The translations under genes and the position numbers were made by a program. This document shows positions 6,876 to 14,113 of a stretch of DNA of 14,113 nucleotides, one piece after another (position 1 is the stretch's first letter; each line of letters begins with the position of its first letter). Under the pieces are notes generated by a model that did no database searches, was not told where the DNA came from, and worked only from the letters and a program-made list of their open reading frames with translations. The stretch spans positions 462-14,574 of the forward strand of contig JAFKKW010000214.1 in the NCBI GenBank assembly GCA_017304275.1, written 5' to 3'. The DNA is from Hyphomicrobiales bacterium (GTDB lineage Bacteria > Pseudomonadota > Alphaproteobacteria > Rhizobiales > Hyphomicrobiaceae).

Positions 6876-9800
6876 TTGCGCGCCAGCGACCTTTCCGTGA
6901 CCGTGACCGACAGCCTGGCTCGAGCAGGCCATCGGATCCAGGATCTGCTCACGCCCTCCTTGCGGCTCGGCGTGACCGGGCTCGCGCGCTCCGGCAAGAC
7001 GGTCTTCATCACGGCCCTGATCCGCAACCTCACCCAGGGCGGGCGCCTGCCGTTCTTCGCGCCTTATGCCGAGCATCGGATCCTCTCGGCAGACCTCGAG
7101 CCTCAGCCCGACGACAACGTTCCGCGCTTCGATTACGAGGCGCACGTCGGCGCGCTGGCGGCCGATCCGCCGGAATGGCCGGAGAGCACGCGGCGTGTTT
7201 CGGAAGTGCGGGTTGCGCTGTCGTTCCTGTCGGAGCATCCGATCCGGCGTGCGCTCGGCATCCGCCGGCTCAATCTCGACATCGTCGATTATCCCGGCGA
7301 ATGGCTGCTCGATCTCGGCATGCTCGGCGAGAGCTACGACGCGTGGTCGGGCGATGCGCTGGCACGCGCGCGTGCGGTGCCGGGCGACAAGGCAACTGCC
7401 GCATGGCTTCAGTTCGTCTCCAAGGTCGATGCCGCAGCAGCCGAAGACGAACAGATCGCGCTTCAGGGCGCGCGCCTCTTCACCGAACATTTGCGCGCGG
7501 TGCGCGCGCAGTCGGTGGTGGCGACGCTCGGTCCAGGCCGCTTCCTGATGCCGGGCGACCTCGAAGGCTCGCCGCTGCTCACCTTCTTCCCCATTTATCC
7601 CGCGGACGGTGTGCCGCCTCAGCGCGGCAGCCTCGCCGCCATGATGGCACGGCGCTACGAGAGCTACCTCACGCATGTGGTGAAACCGTTCTTTCGCGAG
7701 CATTTCAGCCGGATCGACCGGCAGATCGTGCTCGTCGACGTGCTCGGCGCGCTCAACGGCGGGGGAGATGCGATCCACGAGCTCGAGCGCGCGCTCGCGT
7801 CCGTGTTGAGGGCGTTCCGTCCGGGAACCGCGAGTTGGCTCGCAAGCCTGTTCGGCGGCCGGCGCATCGACCGTCTGCTGTTCGCGGCCACGAAGGCCGA
7901 TCACATCCATCACACCAGCCACGACCGGCTGGAGGCGATCCTCGGTCTTCTCACGCAGCGCGCGGCGCAACGGGCCGGCGAGTCGGGTGCCGCGACGCAC
8001 GTGATGGCGCTCGCGGCACTACGCGCGACGCGCGAGGCGCAGGTGCGTGACGGCAAAGCAATGCTGCCCTGTATCGTCGGCGTACCGCTTCCCGGCGAGG
8101 TGGTCGACGGCCAGCGCTTCGACGGAAAACGGGAGGCGGCGATCTTTCCGGGCGACCTTCCCGAGGACCCCGCGGCCGTGCTCTCCGGCATCCGGCTCAC
8201 GGAAACCGCTCCGGCACCATCGCCGCCATCGCAGCAGGTGGCGGAGCCCCCCGGCGCGCCGGAAGCCGCCGCGCAGCCGACACCACCCCCCGCGCCGGAA
8301 GAGGCCGTTCCCGCGGCCCCTCCGCCCCCCCCGGCCCCACCCAGGCAGCGCTTTGACTGGGAGCGTTTCGTGGGGCTGCGGCTGCCGGTATGGCTGGGCG
8401 CCATCGCGCTCTCGGTCGCGGGCTTCTTCTTTGTCAGCTACGCCATCGAGAGCGGCTTCTTCACGCCCGAGATGCGCGTTTTGTCGGCCGCCGCCGCCTC
8501 GGTGCTGTTCCTCGCCGGTGCCGAATTCGTCCGACGGCGCGTGAGGAGCGGCAACGTCGCGGCCATCGCGTCGGCGCTCGCCGCAGCCTCGATCGCCACG
8601 GCCTATGGGACGGCCTATCTCGCCACCAAGACCTACGGTCTCGTGCCGTCGGGCGCCGGCTTCATCATCACCATCGGCGTCAGTATTGCCGCCATCGCCG
8701 TCGCGCTCGCCTATGGCGAGGCGGTGGCGCTGATCGGCATCGTGGGCGGCTATGTGGCGCCCGCCATCTATGGTGGCGGCGAGGCGAACGCGCCGTTCCT
8801 CGTGATCTATCTCACGGCGCTGTCGGCCGTGACCTACGCCGTGATCCGCTTCAGGAGCTGGTGGCGCCTGAGCTTCGTCGGGCTCATCGGGCCGGCGTTC
8901 TGGGGCCTCGTCTGGGTATCGAGCGCGGCGCTTCGCCACGACTATGTCTGGGGCAGCATCTTCCTCATCGCGCTGCCGCTGATCGTCGCCGTCGCCTCCT
9001 GGCCCGGCTGGCAGGAGGATGGGCCTGTCATCGGGCTGCGCGGCTTCACCGCGATGCGGACGCCCGAGCGCGGGTCGCTGGTCGGCGCGACCATTCTCGC
9101 GGCGCTCGGCTTTGCCCTGTTCCTCGACAGCTCGCAATACGCCATCGGCTATTGGCAGGGGCTGATCGTGTTCGCCGCGGCCACCATCGCACTCGGTTTG
9201 GTGTCGCCGCCGCATCGGGCCCTGCAGCTTCCCGTTCTCATTGCGTCGGGCGTGGCCCTGCTGCTGTGGCGCAATGTCGATCCGGTGGCGGGCTTCATCG
9301 TCACGGGACTATTAGCTGTCGTATTCGGCTTCGGTGCGCTCGATCAGTTCCGCCGCCTGCGCGAGCCGGGCCTGTGGGCCGGCGTGCACGCCATCGTCGC
9401 GGTCTTCATGTTTTCGGTCGCGTTGTTCAAGGTCGAGGGCTGGGGCGACGCCATCGCCAACCGCCACCTCTGGGCGCTCGGCGCGCTGGCGCTGGCGGCG
9501 GGCTTCATCGTGCTGCTGCGGCTGTTCGCCGAACGCGTCGAGGGCGAGCTCGAACGCAGCCAGGTCTATGCGGCCTGGGGCGGAGCGGTGACGACACTGG
9601 TGTCGCTCGCGGTGGTCTTGGAACTCGATCCGCTGTACTTTCCCGCGGCCGCCGCGCTGGCCATCCTCGGGCTCGCTGCGGTGCACATGCGCGCGCCGGT
9701 GCGCGGGCTGAGGATCGTCGCCGCGATCTATCTCGCGATCTACGGCCTGCTGCTGCTCGGCGCCTTCAGCTATGCCGACGGTCTCGCCTACACGCCGGAC

Positions 9801-10766
9801 TATATGAGCTATGTGTTCGTGCGCGATACGAGCGACCAGGCGCTTGCCCTGCTCGTGATCCCCGGCATCGCGCTGCTTGCGGCCGGAACCCTGTTCCAGA
9901 TAAGTCGCCCGGCCGAAACGAAGTCGCTCGTGGCGGTGATCGACATCGTCGCCATCATTGCCGAGGCCATCGGCCTGTTCTACCTGCTGGCGCTGCCTTA
10001 TGGAAACTCGCGCTGGAGCGACACGCTGGTGCTGGCGGCGCGTATCGCCGCGCCGGAACTCGCCGTTGCCGCGGTGGCGGTCTATGTCGGCCGGCGCTTC
10101 GACCGGCAGGCGGCCTACACCGGCGGCATCATCCTCACCGGCGTCACGGTGCTCGCGATGCTCGCCGTCCTCATCCTGCCGCTGCTGCAGTTCTGGCCGC
10201 CTTACGCGGTGCCCGGCACGGTGATCATCAACGTCACCCTTGTCGCTTATGGCGTGCCGGCGCTGCTGCTCTATTTCATCGGCTGGTATCTGCGGCAGGA
10301 AACGCGCCGGGGCATCCGGCTGTTCGGTATTGCGGTTTCGATTTTCGCCGTCCTCGTCACCTATGCGATGCTGATGATCGACATCCGCCACGCGTACAAT
10401 CTGGGCGCGCCGACGCTGCAGGGCGGCATGTCGCAATCCGAGTACTACGCCTATTCCATCGCGACCCTGGTTTTCGGGCTCGGGCTGCTGATCGGCGGCG
10501 TGGCGTTCAAGCATCGCGGGGCCCGCGCCGTCAGCTTCTTCTTCGTGCTGGCGGCGACCATCAAGGTATTCCTGTTCGATGCCTCGGAGCTGACCGGCCT
10601 CTGGCGTGTGCTGAGCTTCCTGCTGATGGGCCTCAGTTTCCTCGGGATCTCCTGGGCTTATGCGCGGTTCGTCTTCGGCATCGGGACGCGGAAGGAGCCG
10701 CCGCCGGTCCCATCCGCGCCGCCACCGCTGGAAAGCCCGGAGCCTCCGCCGGTCCCGCAGGGCTGA
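6876..10766 (+). CDS. Fusion of YcjX-type P-loop protein and DUF2339 polytopic membrane protein
   Basis: One uninterrupted frame of 1296 codons. Residues about 28-438 are a YcjX-family (DUF463) P-loop protein: Walker A GLARSGKT (35-42), the LDIVDYPGEWLLDL block (134-147) and a TKAD motif (339-342). Residues about 440-492 form a Pro/Ala-rich linker. From F493 (FDWERFVGLRLPVWLGAIAL) to about 1275 the protein matches DUF2339, a very hydrophobic family with some twenty or more predicted membrane helices, and it ends in a Pro-rich tail. The usual C-terminal end of YcjX, an LPHI-type segment after the FPGDLP block, is not seen, nor is the coiled coil that usually starts DUF2339 proteins. The start is TTG 6876 with GAGGG (6865-6869) 6 bases upstream; no in-frame ATG lies nearby. 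YcjX proteins are stress-induced and often neighbour YcjF, which is absent here. The biochemical roles of both halves are unknown. The stop overlaps a possible alternative guaA start. Confidence 0.88.
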   Translation: MRASDLSVTVTDSLARAGHRIQDLLTPSLRLGVTGLARSGKTVFITALIRNLTQGGRLPFFAPYAEHRILSADLEPQPDDNVPRFDYEAHVGALAADPPEWPESTRRVSEVRVALSFLSEHPIRRALGIRRLNLDIVDYPGEWLLDLGMLGESYDAWSGDALARARAVPGDKATAAWLQFVSKVDAAAAEDEQIALQGARLFTEHLRAVRAQSVVATLGPGRFLMPGDLEGSPLLTFFPIYPADGVPPQRGSLAAMMARRYESYLTHVVKPFFREHFSRIDRQIVLVDVLGALNGGGDAIHELERALASVLRAFRPGTASWLASLFGGRRIDRLLFAATKADHIHHTSHDRLEAILGLLTQRAAQRAGESGAATHVMALAALRATREAQVRDGKAMLPCIVGVPLPGEVVDGQRFDGKREAAIFPGDLPEDPAAVLSGIRLTETAPAPSPPSQQVAEPPGAPEAAAQPTPPPAPEEAVPAAPPPPPAPPRQRFDWERFVGLRLPVWLGAIALSVAGFFFVSYAIESGFFTPEMRVLSAAAASVLFLAGAEFVRRRVRSGNVAAIASALAAASIATAYGTAYLATKTYGLVPSGAGFIITIGVSIAAIAVALAYGEAVALIGIVGGYVAPAIYGGGEANAPFLVIYLTALSAVTYAVIRFRSWWRLSFVGLIGPAFWGLVWVSSAALRHDYVWGSIFLIALPLIVAVASWPGWQEDGPVIGLRGFTAMRTPERGSLVGATILAALGFALFLDSSQYAIGYWQGLIVFAAATIALGLVSPPHRALQLPVLIASGVALLLWRNVDPVAGFIVTGLLAVVFGFGALDQFRRLREPGLWAGVHAIVAVFMFSVALFKVEGWGDAIANRHLWALGALALAAGFIVLLRLFAERVEGELERSQVYAAWGGAVTTLVSLAVVLELDPLYFPAAAALAILGLAAVHMRAPVRGLRIVAAIYLAIYGLLLLGAFSYADGLAYTPDYMSYVFVRDTSDQALALLVIPGIALLAAGTLFQISRPAETKSLVAVIDIVAIIAEAIGLFYLLALPYGNSRWSDTLVLAARIAAPELAVAAVAVYVGRRFDRQAAYTGGIILTGVTVLAMLAVLILPLLQFWPPYAVPGTVIINVTLVAYGVPALLLYFIGWYLRQETRRGIRLFGIAVSIFAVLVTYAMLMIDIRHAYNLGAPTLQGGMSQSEYYAYSIATLVFGLGLLIGGVAFKHRGARAVSFFFVLAATIKVFLFDASELTGLWRVLSFLLMGLSFLGISWAYARFVFGIGTRKEPPPVPSAPPPLESPEPPPVPQG

Positions 10767-10828
10767 TGCCCGCGCGGCGGAGGGCCGCTGCCCTTGCGGA
10801 ATCCGCGGCGGCCCTTTATTTCGCCGCC

Positions 10829-12397
10829 ATGACAGAGCCAGCCAAGCCTCCCGTCGACTCCATCCTGATCATCGACTTCGGGTCGCAGGTGACCCAGTTG
10901 ATCGCGCGCCGCCTGCGCGAGACCGGGGTCTATTGCGAAATCCACCCGTTCAACCGGGCGGCCGAGGCCTTTGCCGCGATGCGGCCCAGGGGCGTGATCT
11001 TCTCCGGCGGTCCCGCCTCGGTGACCGACGAAGGCAGCCCGCGGGCGCCGCGGGAAGTGCTCGAGGCGAACGTGCCGATCCTCGCCATTTGCTACGGCCA
11101 GCAGACACTGGCGCTGCAGCTGGGCGGCAAGGTCGAGGGCGGACACGCCCGCGAGTTCGGCCGCGCCGATGTCGAGATCAAGGAGCCGAGCCGGCTCTAT
11201 GAGGGCGTGTGGGAGATCGGCGGGCGCTATCCGGTCTGGATGAGCCACGGCGACCGGGTGACCGAGTTGCCCGAGGGCTTCCGCGTGGTCGCGACCTCGC
11301 CCAACGCGCCGTTCGCGATCGCGGTGGACGAAGCGCGCAGCCGCTACACCACGATGTTCCACCCCGAGGTGGTGCATACCCCTGATGGCGGCAGGCTGCT
11401 TGCCAACTTCGTGCACAACATCGTGGGTCTCAAATCCGACTGGACGATGTCGGCCTATCGCGCGCGCATGATCGACAAGGTCCGTGCGCAGGTCGGCAAG
11501 GGCAGGGTGATCTGCGGCCTCTCCGGCGGCGTGGATTCGTCGGTGGCGGCTGTGCTGATCCACGAGGCGATCGGCGACCAGCTCACCTGCATCTACGTCG
11601 ACCACGGCCTGATGCGGCTCAACGAGTCCGAGGAGGTCGTGACGATGTTCCGCGACCACTACAACATCCCGCTGGTGCATGTGGACGCGAGCGAGAAGTT
11701 CCTGGGTGCGCTGGAGGGCCAGACCGACCCCGAGGTGAAGCGCAAGACCATCGGCCGGCTGTTCATCGAGACGTTCGAGGACGAGGCGCGCAAGATCGGC
11801 GGGGCGCAGTTCCTCGCGCAGGGCACGCTTTACCCCGACGTGATCGAGTCCGTCAGTTTTTCGGGCGGCCCTTCGGTCGTCATCAAGTCGCACCACAATG
11901 TGGGCGGGTTGCCCGAGCGCATGAACATGCAGCTCGTCGAGCCGCTGCGCGAGCTGTTCAAGGACGAAGTGCGCGCGCTGGGCCGCGAGCTCGGGCTGCC
12001 CGAAAAGTTCGTCGGCCGCCATCCGTTCCCCGGCCCCGGCCTCGCCATCCGGCTTCCGGGCGGCGTGTCGCGCGAAAAGCTCGACATCCTGCGCCAGGCC
12101 GACGCGATCTACCTCGACGAGATCCGCAAGGCGGGGCTCTACGATAAGATCTGGCAGGCCTTCGCCGTGCTGCTGCCGGTCCAGACGGTGGGCGTGATGG
12201 GCGATGGGCGAACCTACGAGTTCGTCTGCGCACTGCGCGCCGTGACCTCCGTCGACGGCATGACGGCCGACTTCTACCCCTTCGAGATGGACTTCATCGG
12301 CCGCGTCGCGACCCGCATCATCAACGAAGTCCGCGGCATCAACCGCGTCGTCTACGACGTGACGAGCAAGCCGCCCGGCACGATCGAGTGGGAGTGA
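10829..12397 (+). CDS. guaA: GMP synthase (glutamine-hydrolysing)
   Basis: Cytosolic enzyme of 522 aa that converts XMP to GMP using ATP and ammonia from glutamine, the last step of de novo GMP synthesis. The N-terminal class I glutamine amidotransferase domain has the nucleophile C88 (AICYGQQ) and the partners H178 and E180 (FHPE). The ATP-pyrophosphatase domain follows, with the P-loop SGGVDSS (232-238). The C-terminal dimerisation/XMP-binding domain ends in the hallmark KPPGTIEWE. The length is normal and all key residues are present. ATG 10829 aligns with usual family N-termini, but no strong Shine-Dalgarno precedes it. An in-frame ATG at 10766 shares its A with the TGA of the upstream fusion gene and would add 21 residues, so coupled translation is possible. 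The 3' end of guaA is a known integration site for genomic islands. Confidence 0.98.
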   Translation: MTEPAKPPVDSILIIDFGSQVTQLIARRLRETGVYCEIHPFNRAAEAFAAMRPRGVIFSGGPASVTDEGSPRAPREVLEANVPILAICYGQQTLALQLGGKVEGGHAREFGRADVEIKEPSRLYEGVWEIGGRYPVWMSHGDRVTELPEGFRVVATSPNAPFAIAVDEARSRYTTMFHPEVVHTPDGGRLLANFVHNIVGLKSDWTMSAYRARMIDKVRAQVGKGRVICGLSGGVDSSVAAVLIHEAIGDQLTCIYVDHGLMRLNESEEVVTMFRDHYNIPLVHVDASEKFLGALEGQTDPEVKRKTIGRLFIETFEDEARKIGGAQFLAQGTLYPDVIESVSFSGGPSVVIKSHHNVGGLPERMNMQLVEPLRELFKDEVRALGRELGLPEKFVGRHPFPGPGLAIRLPGGVSREKLDILRQADAIYLDEIRKAGLYDKIWQAFAVLLPVQTVGVMGDGRTYEFVCALRAVTSVDGMTADFYPFEMDFIGRVATRIINEVRGINRVVYDVTSKPPGTIEWE

Positions 12398-12641
12398 TGC
12401 TTGCGACGTAAGTCGTCGTAAGGTAAATACTTGCGCATCGCGCCGTTCGCCACGACGGCGATTGCTGAAGGCGGAAGAAAGAGCCCGCAGCAGTTGGGCC
12501 CTCGATGAATGGGTGAACTCGCTCTCCGTGGCCACGCGACCTCGCTGGACATCGACCGTCGTCCAGTCCCTCCCGGCCCGCACGACAAGGCGAGTGCCCA
12601 TCCTTGAAACGGTGTGACGCTAAACGCGAGGAGGGCAGGGG
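12398..12641. other. Gap between guaA and the PanE-like gene
   Basis: 244 bp with no supported gene. No intrinsic terminator with a T-run follows guaA. No second copy of the guaA 3' end, as left by an integrated island, is found here or later in the window. The strong Shine-Dalgarno of the next gene lies at its right end. Short open frames on the minus strand are continuations of the guaA antisense frame and are not credible. Confidence 0.6.
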
Positions 12642-13607
12642 ATGACTTTACGGATCGCCATATTCGGAGCGGGCCGTATCGGTTGCTGGATCGCGGGCCC
12701 CCTGGCGGCGCAGGGCCACGACGTCACCCTGATAGGCCGGGAGCCAACCGGTCGCGAGATCGCCGAGCATGGCCTGACCGTGCTCGATGCCGACGAGGTG
12801 ATCGCAGCCACGCGCAACCTGCGCTACGACGTGGGACCGGAGTCATTGGCGTCCGCCGACCTAGTTCTGGTGACCACCAAGTCCGGAGGCCTCGCCGCCG
12901 CAGCTGCAGATATCACCCGCCTGGCTCGCGACGATACCGTCCTTGTTACGCTGCAGAACGGGATCGGCGTTGCGGCAGCGTTCGCTCCCTTGGTGCCGCG
13001 CCAGAAAGTGCTTGGCGGGATTGTCGGCTTCAATGTTGTCCACGCCGGAGGCGGACGCTGGAGCAAATCCAGCAAGGGTATGATCCATTGCGAGAAACAC
13101 CCCTTGCTGCGCGATTTCGGCTGGCACCTGGTGGAGGACCTGCGCCCGATCGAATGGGGCAAGCTGTTGCTCAACCTCAATAACCCGATCAACGCGCTTT
13201 CCGGCCAGCCGCTGAAGCAGCAACTCGAGCAGATTGGCTATCGCCGCATCCTCGCTACTGCGATGGACGAGGCGCTGGCGGTGGCAAAGGGCGCCGGAGT
13301 CAGGCCGGCGAAGCTCGGTCCCACCGCGCCCGCCTTGCTGTCGGCCGGTTTGCGCGCGCCCGACTGGTTGTTCAACCCGGTCCTCCTGCCGCGTCAGAAG
13401 ATAAGCGACACCGCGCGACTGTCGATGTCTGACGACTACGACACCGGGAAGCCCACTGAAATAGCCGAACTCAACGGCAAGGTCGTCGTTCTAGGCCGCC
13501 AGTTCGGCATCGAAACGCCGGTCAACGCCGCCCTAGTCAAGCTCATCGAAGCGGGCGGCGGCAATCATTTCGACGCGAGAACCATGCTGCGACTGGTCGG
13601 GCTGTAA
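12642..13607 (+). CDS. Ketopantoate reductase family protein (PanE/ApbA-like)
   Basis: NADPH-dependent 2-dehydropantoate 2-reductase family enzyme of 321 aa. A role in pantothenate and coenzyme A synthesis is possible, but many genomes carry several paralogues acting on other 2-oxo acids, so no symbol is given. The N-terminal Rossmann fold has GAGRIG (9-14), TTKSGG (78-83) and the LQNG motif (104-107). The catalytic lysine is K174 in EWGKLLLNLNNPINAL. The C-terminal helical domain has the conserved GKPTEIAELNGKVV and GIETPVNAALV. AGGAGG (12629-12634) lies 7 bases before the ATG, a strong ribosome-binding site. Codon use differs from neighbours: ATA appears several times, with TTA and CTA, which are otherwise scarce in this window. 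It stands 244 bp downstream of guaA and does not look co-transcribed with it. Horizontal origin is possible. Confidence 0.9.
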   Translation: MTLRIAIFGAGRIGCWIAGPLAAQGHDVTLIGREPTGREIAEHGLTVLDADEVIAATRNLRYDVGPESLASADLVLVTTKSGGLAAAAADITRLARDDTVLVTLQNGIGVAAAFAPLVPRQKVLGGIVGFNVVHAGGGRWSKSSKGMIHCEKHPLLRDFGWHLVEDLRPIEWGKLLLNLNNPINALSGQPLKQQLEQIGYRRILATAMDEALAVAKGAGVRPAKLGPTAPALLSAGLRAPDWLFNPVLLPRQKISDTARLSMSDDYDTGKPTEIAELNGKVVVLGRQFGIETPVNAALVKLIEAGGGNHFDARTMLRLVGL

Positions 13608-13790
13608 ATGATGGCCGTCGCTGAGCCCATGTCGCGAGGACGCCGGCAGGCATCGGGCCGCAGGGACGCCGTGACCACCAACTGAGCGCCTGGCGCGACA
13701 CTGGGCTTAGAGGTGCGACCGGTGGAGACGATTCTGCGACGTTTGCGCTTGTCCGTCGTTTAGCCGAGGCTAACGACAAGGAGCATAACG
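13608..13790. other. Gap between the PanE-like and VOC genes
   Basis: 183 bp without a supported gene. A 25-codon frame beginning right after the PanE-like stop (ATGATGGCC at 13608) has no ribosome-binding site of its own and looks random. The only structure seen is the inverted repeat next to the VOC gene's ribosome-binding site. Confidence 0.55.
13755..13777. promoter_or_regulatory. Inverted repeat abutting the Shine-Dalgarno of the VOC gene
   Basis: GTCGTTTAGCC (13755-13765) and GGCTAACGAC (13768-13777) are inverted copies, with one extra T in the left arm and two bases between. The right arm touches AAGGAG (13778-13783), the ribosome-binding site of the following gene. As DNA it could be an operator for a dimeric regulator; as RNA it could form a hairpin beside the ribosome-binding site. 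No regulator gene is in the window. Confidence 0.45.
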
Positions 13791-14113
13791 ATGGCCGATG
13801 AGATCGCGCTTGGCGGCAGGGCGGGGGAGCTGTTCGCCGGCATCCCCGTCAGGGATTTCCAGAAGTCGCTCGACTGGTACCAGCGCCTGCTTGGCGCGCC
13901 GCCGAGCTTCTTCCCCAACGACCGCGAGGCGGTGTGGATGCTCGCCGGGCATCGCTGGCTCTACATCATCGTCGATCCACGGCGCGCCGGCGGCGCCGTG
14001 CAGACCATCATCTGCGACGAGCTCGAGGCGCTGATTGCGGAGATCGCCGGGCGTGGCATCGACTTCGTGGACGAGGAAGCGCCCGGAAAAGGCGTGCGCA
14101 AGGTGATGTACAA
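13791..14113 (+). CDS. VOC (glyoxalase/dioxygenase-fold) family protein, 3' end outside the window
   Basis: 107 codons are visible before the right edge. The N-terminus reads LFAGIPVRDFQKSLDWYQRL, then LGAPPSFFPNDREAVWML, the beta-alpha-beta pattern that opens a vicinal-oxygen-chelate module. The later GRGIDFVDEEAPGKGVRKVMY fits the segment before the second half of the fold. Such proteins include glyoxalases, dioxygenases and antibiotic-binding proteins, and the activity cannot be told from this part. The first strand has no histidine at the usual metal position, so metal binding is unproven. The start ATG 13791 is fixed by AAGGAG (13778-13783) with 7 bases between. The gene is 183 bp after the PanE-like gene on the same strand. 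Confidence 0.85.
   Translation, partial: MADEIALGGRAGELFAGIPVRDFQKSLDWYQRLLGAPPSFFPNDREAVWMLAGHRWLYIIVDPRRAGGAVQTIICDELEALIAEIAGRGIDFVDEEAPGKGVRKVMY

Noticed and set aside
8390..10828. Upstream extension of the guaA frame through the DUF2339 region
   Set aside because: Arg-rich out-of-frame reading of the membrane-protein gene. GuaA homology starts only at about 10850.
10658..12601. 647-codon minus-strand frame opposite guaA
   Set aside because: His/Asp/Arg-rich antisense translation; guaA on the + strand is complete with all catalytic motifs.
13150..13166. GATCGAATGGGG resembling the guaA 3' end, considered as a second attachment site
   Set aside because: It falls inside the conserved EWGK coding motif of the PanE-like gene, and the match to the guaA end is short and imperfect.

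Overview
The window reads as chromosomal DNA of a GC-rich alphaproteobacterium, most likely of the order Hyphomicrobiales (Bradyrhizobium/Rhodoplanes-like). The pointers are the strong G/C bias at third codon positions, a DksA whose zinc-finger cysteines are mostly replaced in the alphaproteobacterial manner, a large multi-helix MscS-type channel, and GC-rich palindromic repeats between genes. The genus is an inference; no rRNA or tRNA gene is present to fix it.

Layout, left to right. (1) The 3' part of a mechanosensitive channel gene (+) enters from the left edge. It ends in a 236-bp convergent gap that holds a nested palindromic element. (2) dksA (-) carries an unusually long Lys/Ala-rich N-terminal tail. 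(3) A 400-bp divergent spacer follows, with a good candidate sigma-70 promoter for dksA. (4) A MoxR-type AAA+ ATPase gene (+) comes next, then a short gene for a putative exported peptide, four exact 7-bp tandem repeats, a strong Rho-independent terminator and two perfect hairpins. (5) A methyl-accepting chemotaxis protein gene (-) follows. (6) On the + strand there is then a 28-codon gene for a single-helix membrane peptide. (7) Next is a 1296-codon gene that fuses a YcjX-type P-loop protein to a DUF2339 polytopic membrane protein. (8) guaA (GMP synthetase, +) follows closely. (9) Downstream of guaA lie a ketopantoate-reductase-family gene (+) and a VOC/glyoxalase-family gene (+) that runs off the right edge. 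The reductase gene shows slightly atypical codon use.

Most genes are ordinary housekeeping or signalling genes with no evident shared pathway. The feature most worth a second look is the YcjX-DUF2339 fusion. A stress-associated P-loop protein appears to have lost its usual C-terminal end and to be joined through a Pro/Ala-rich linker to a very hydrophobic membrane protein of unknown function, in one uninterrupted frame. The 28-aa membrane peptide lies just upstream and may share its transcript. Secondary points are the tailed DksA, the region 3' of guaA (a known integration site for genomic islands), and a dyad symmetry against the Shine-Dalgarno of the VOC gene.
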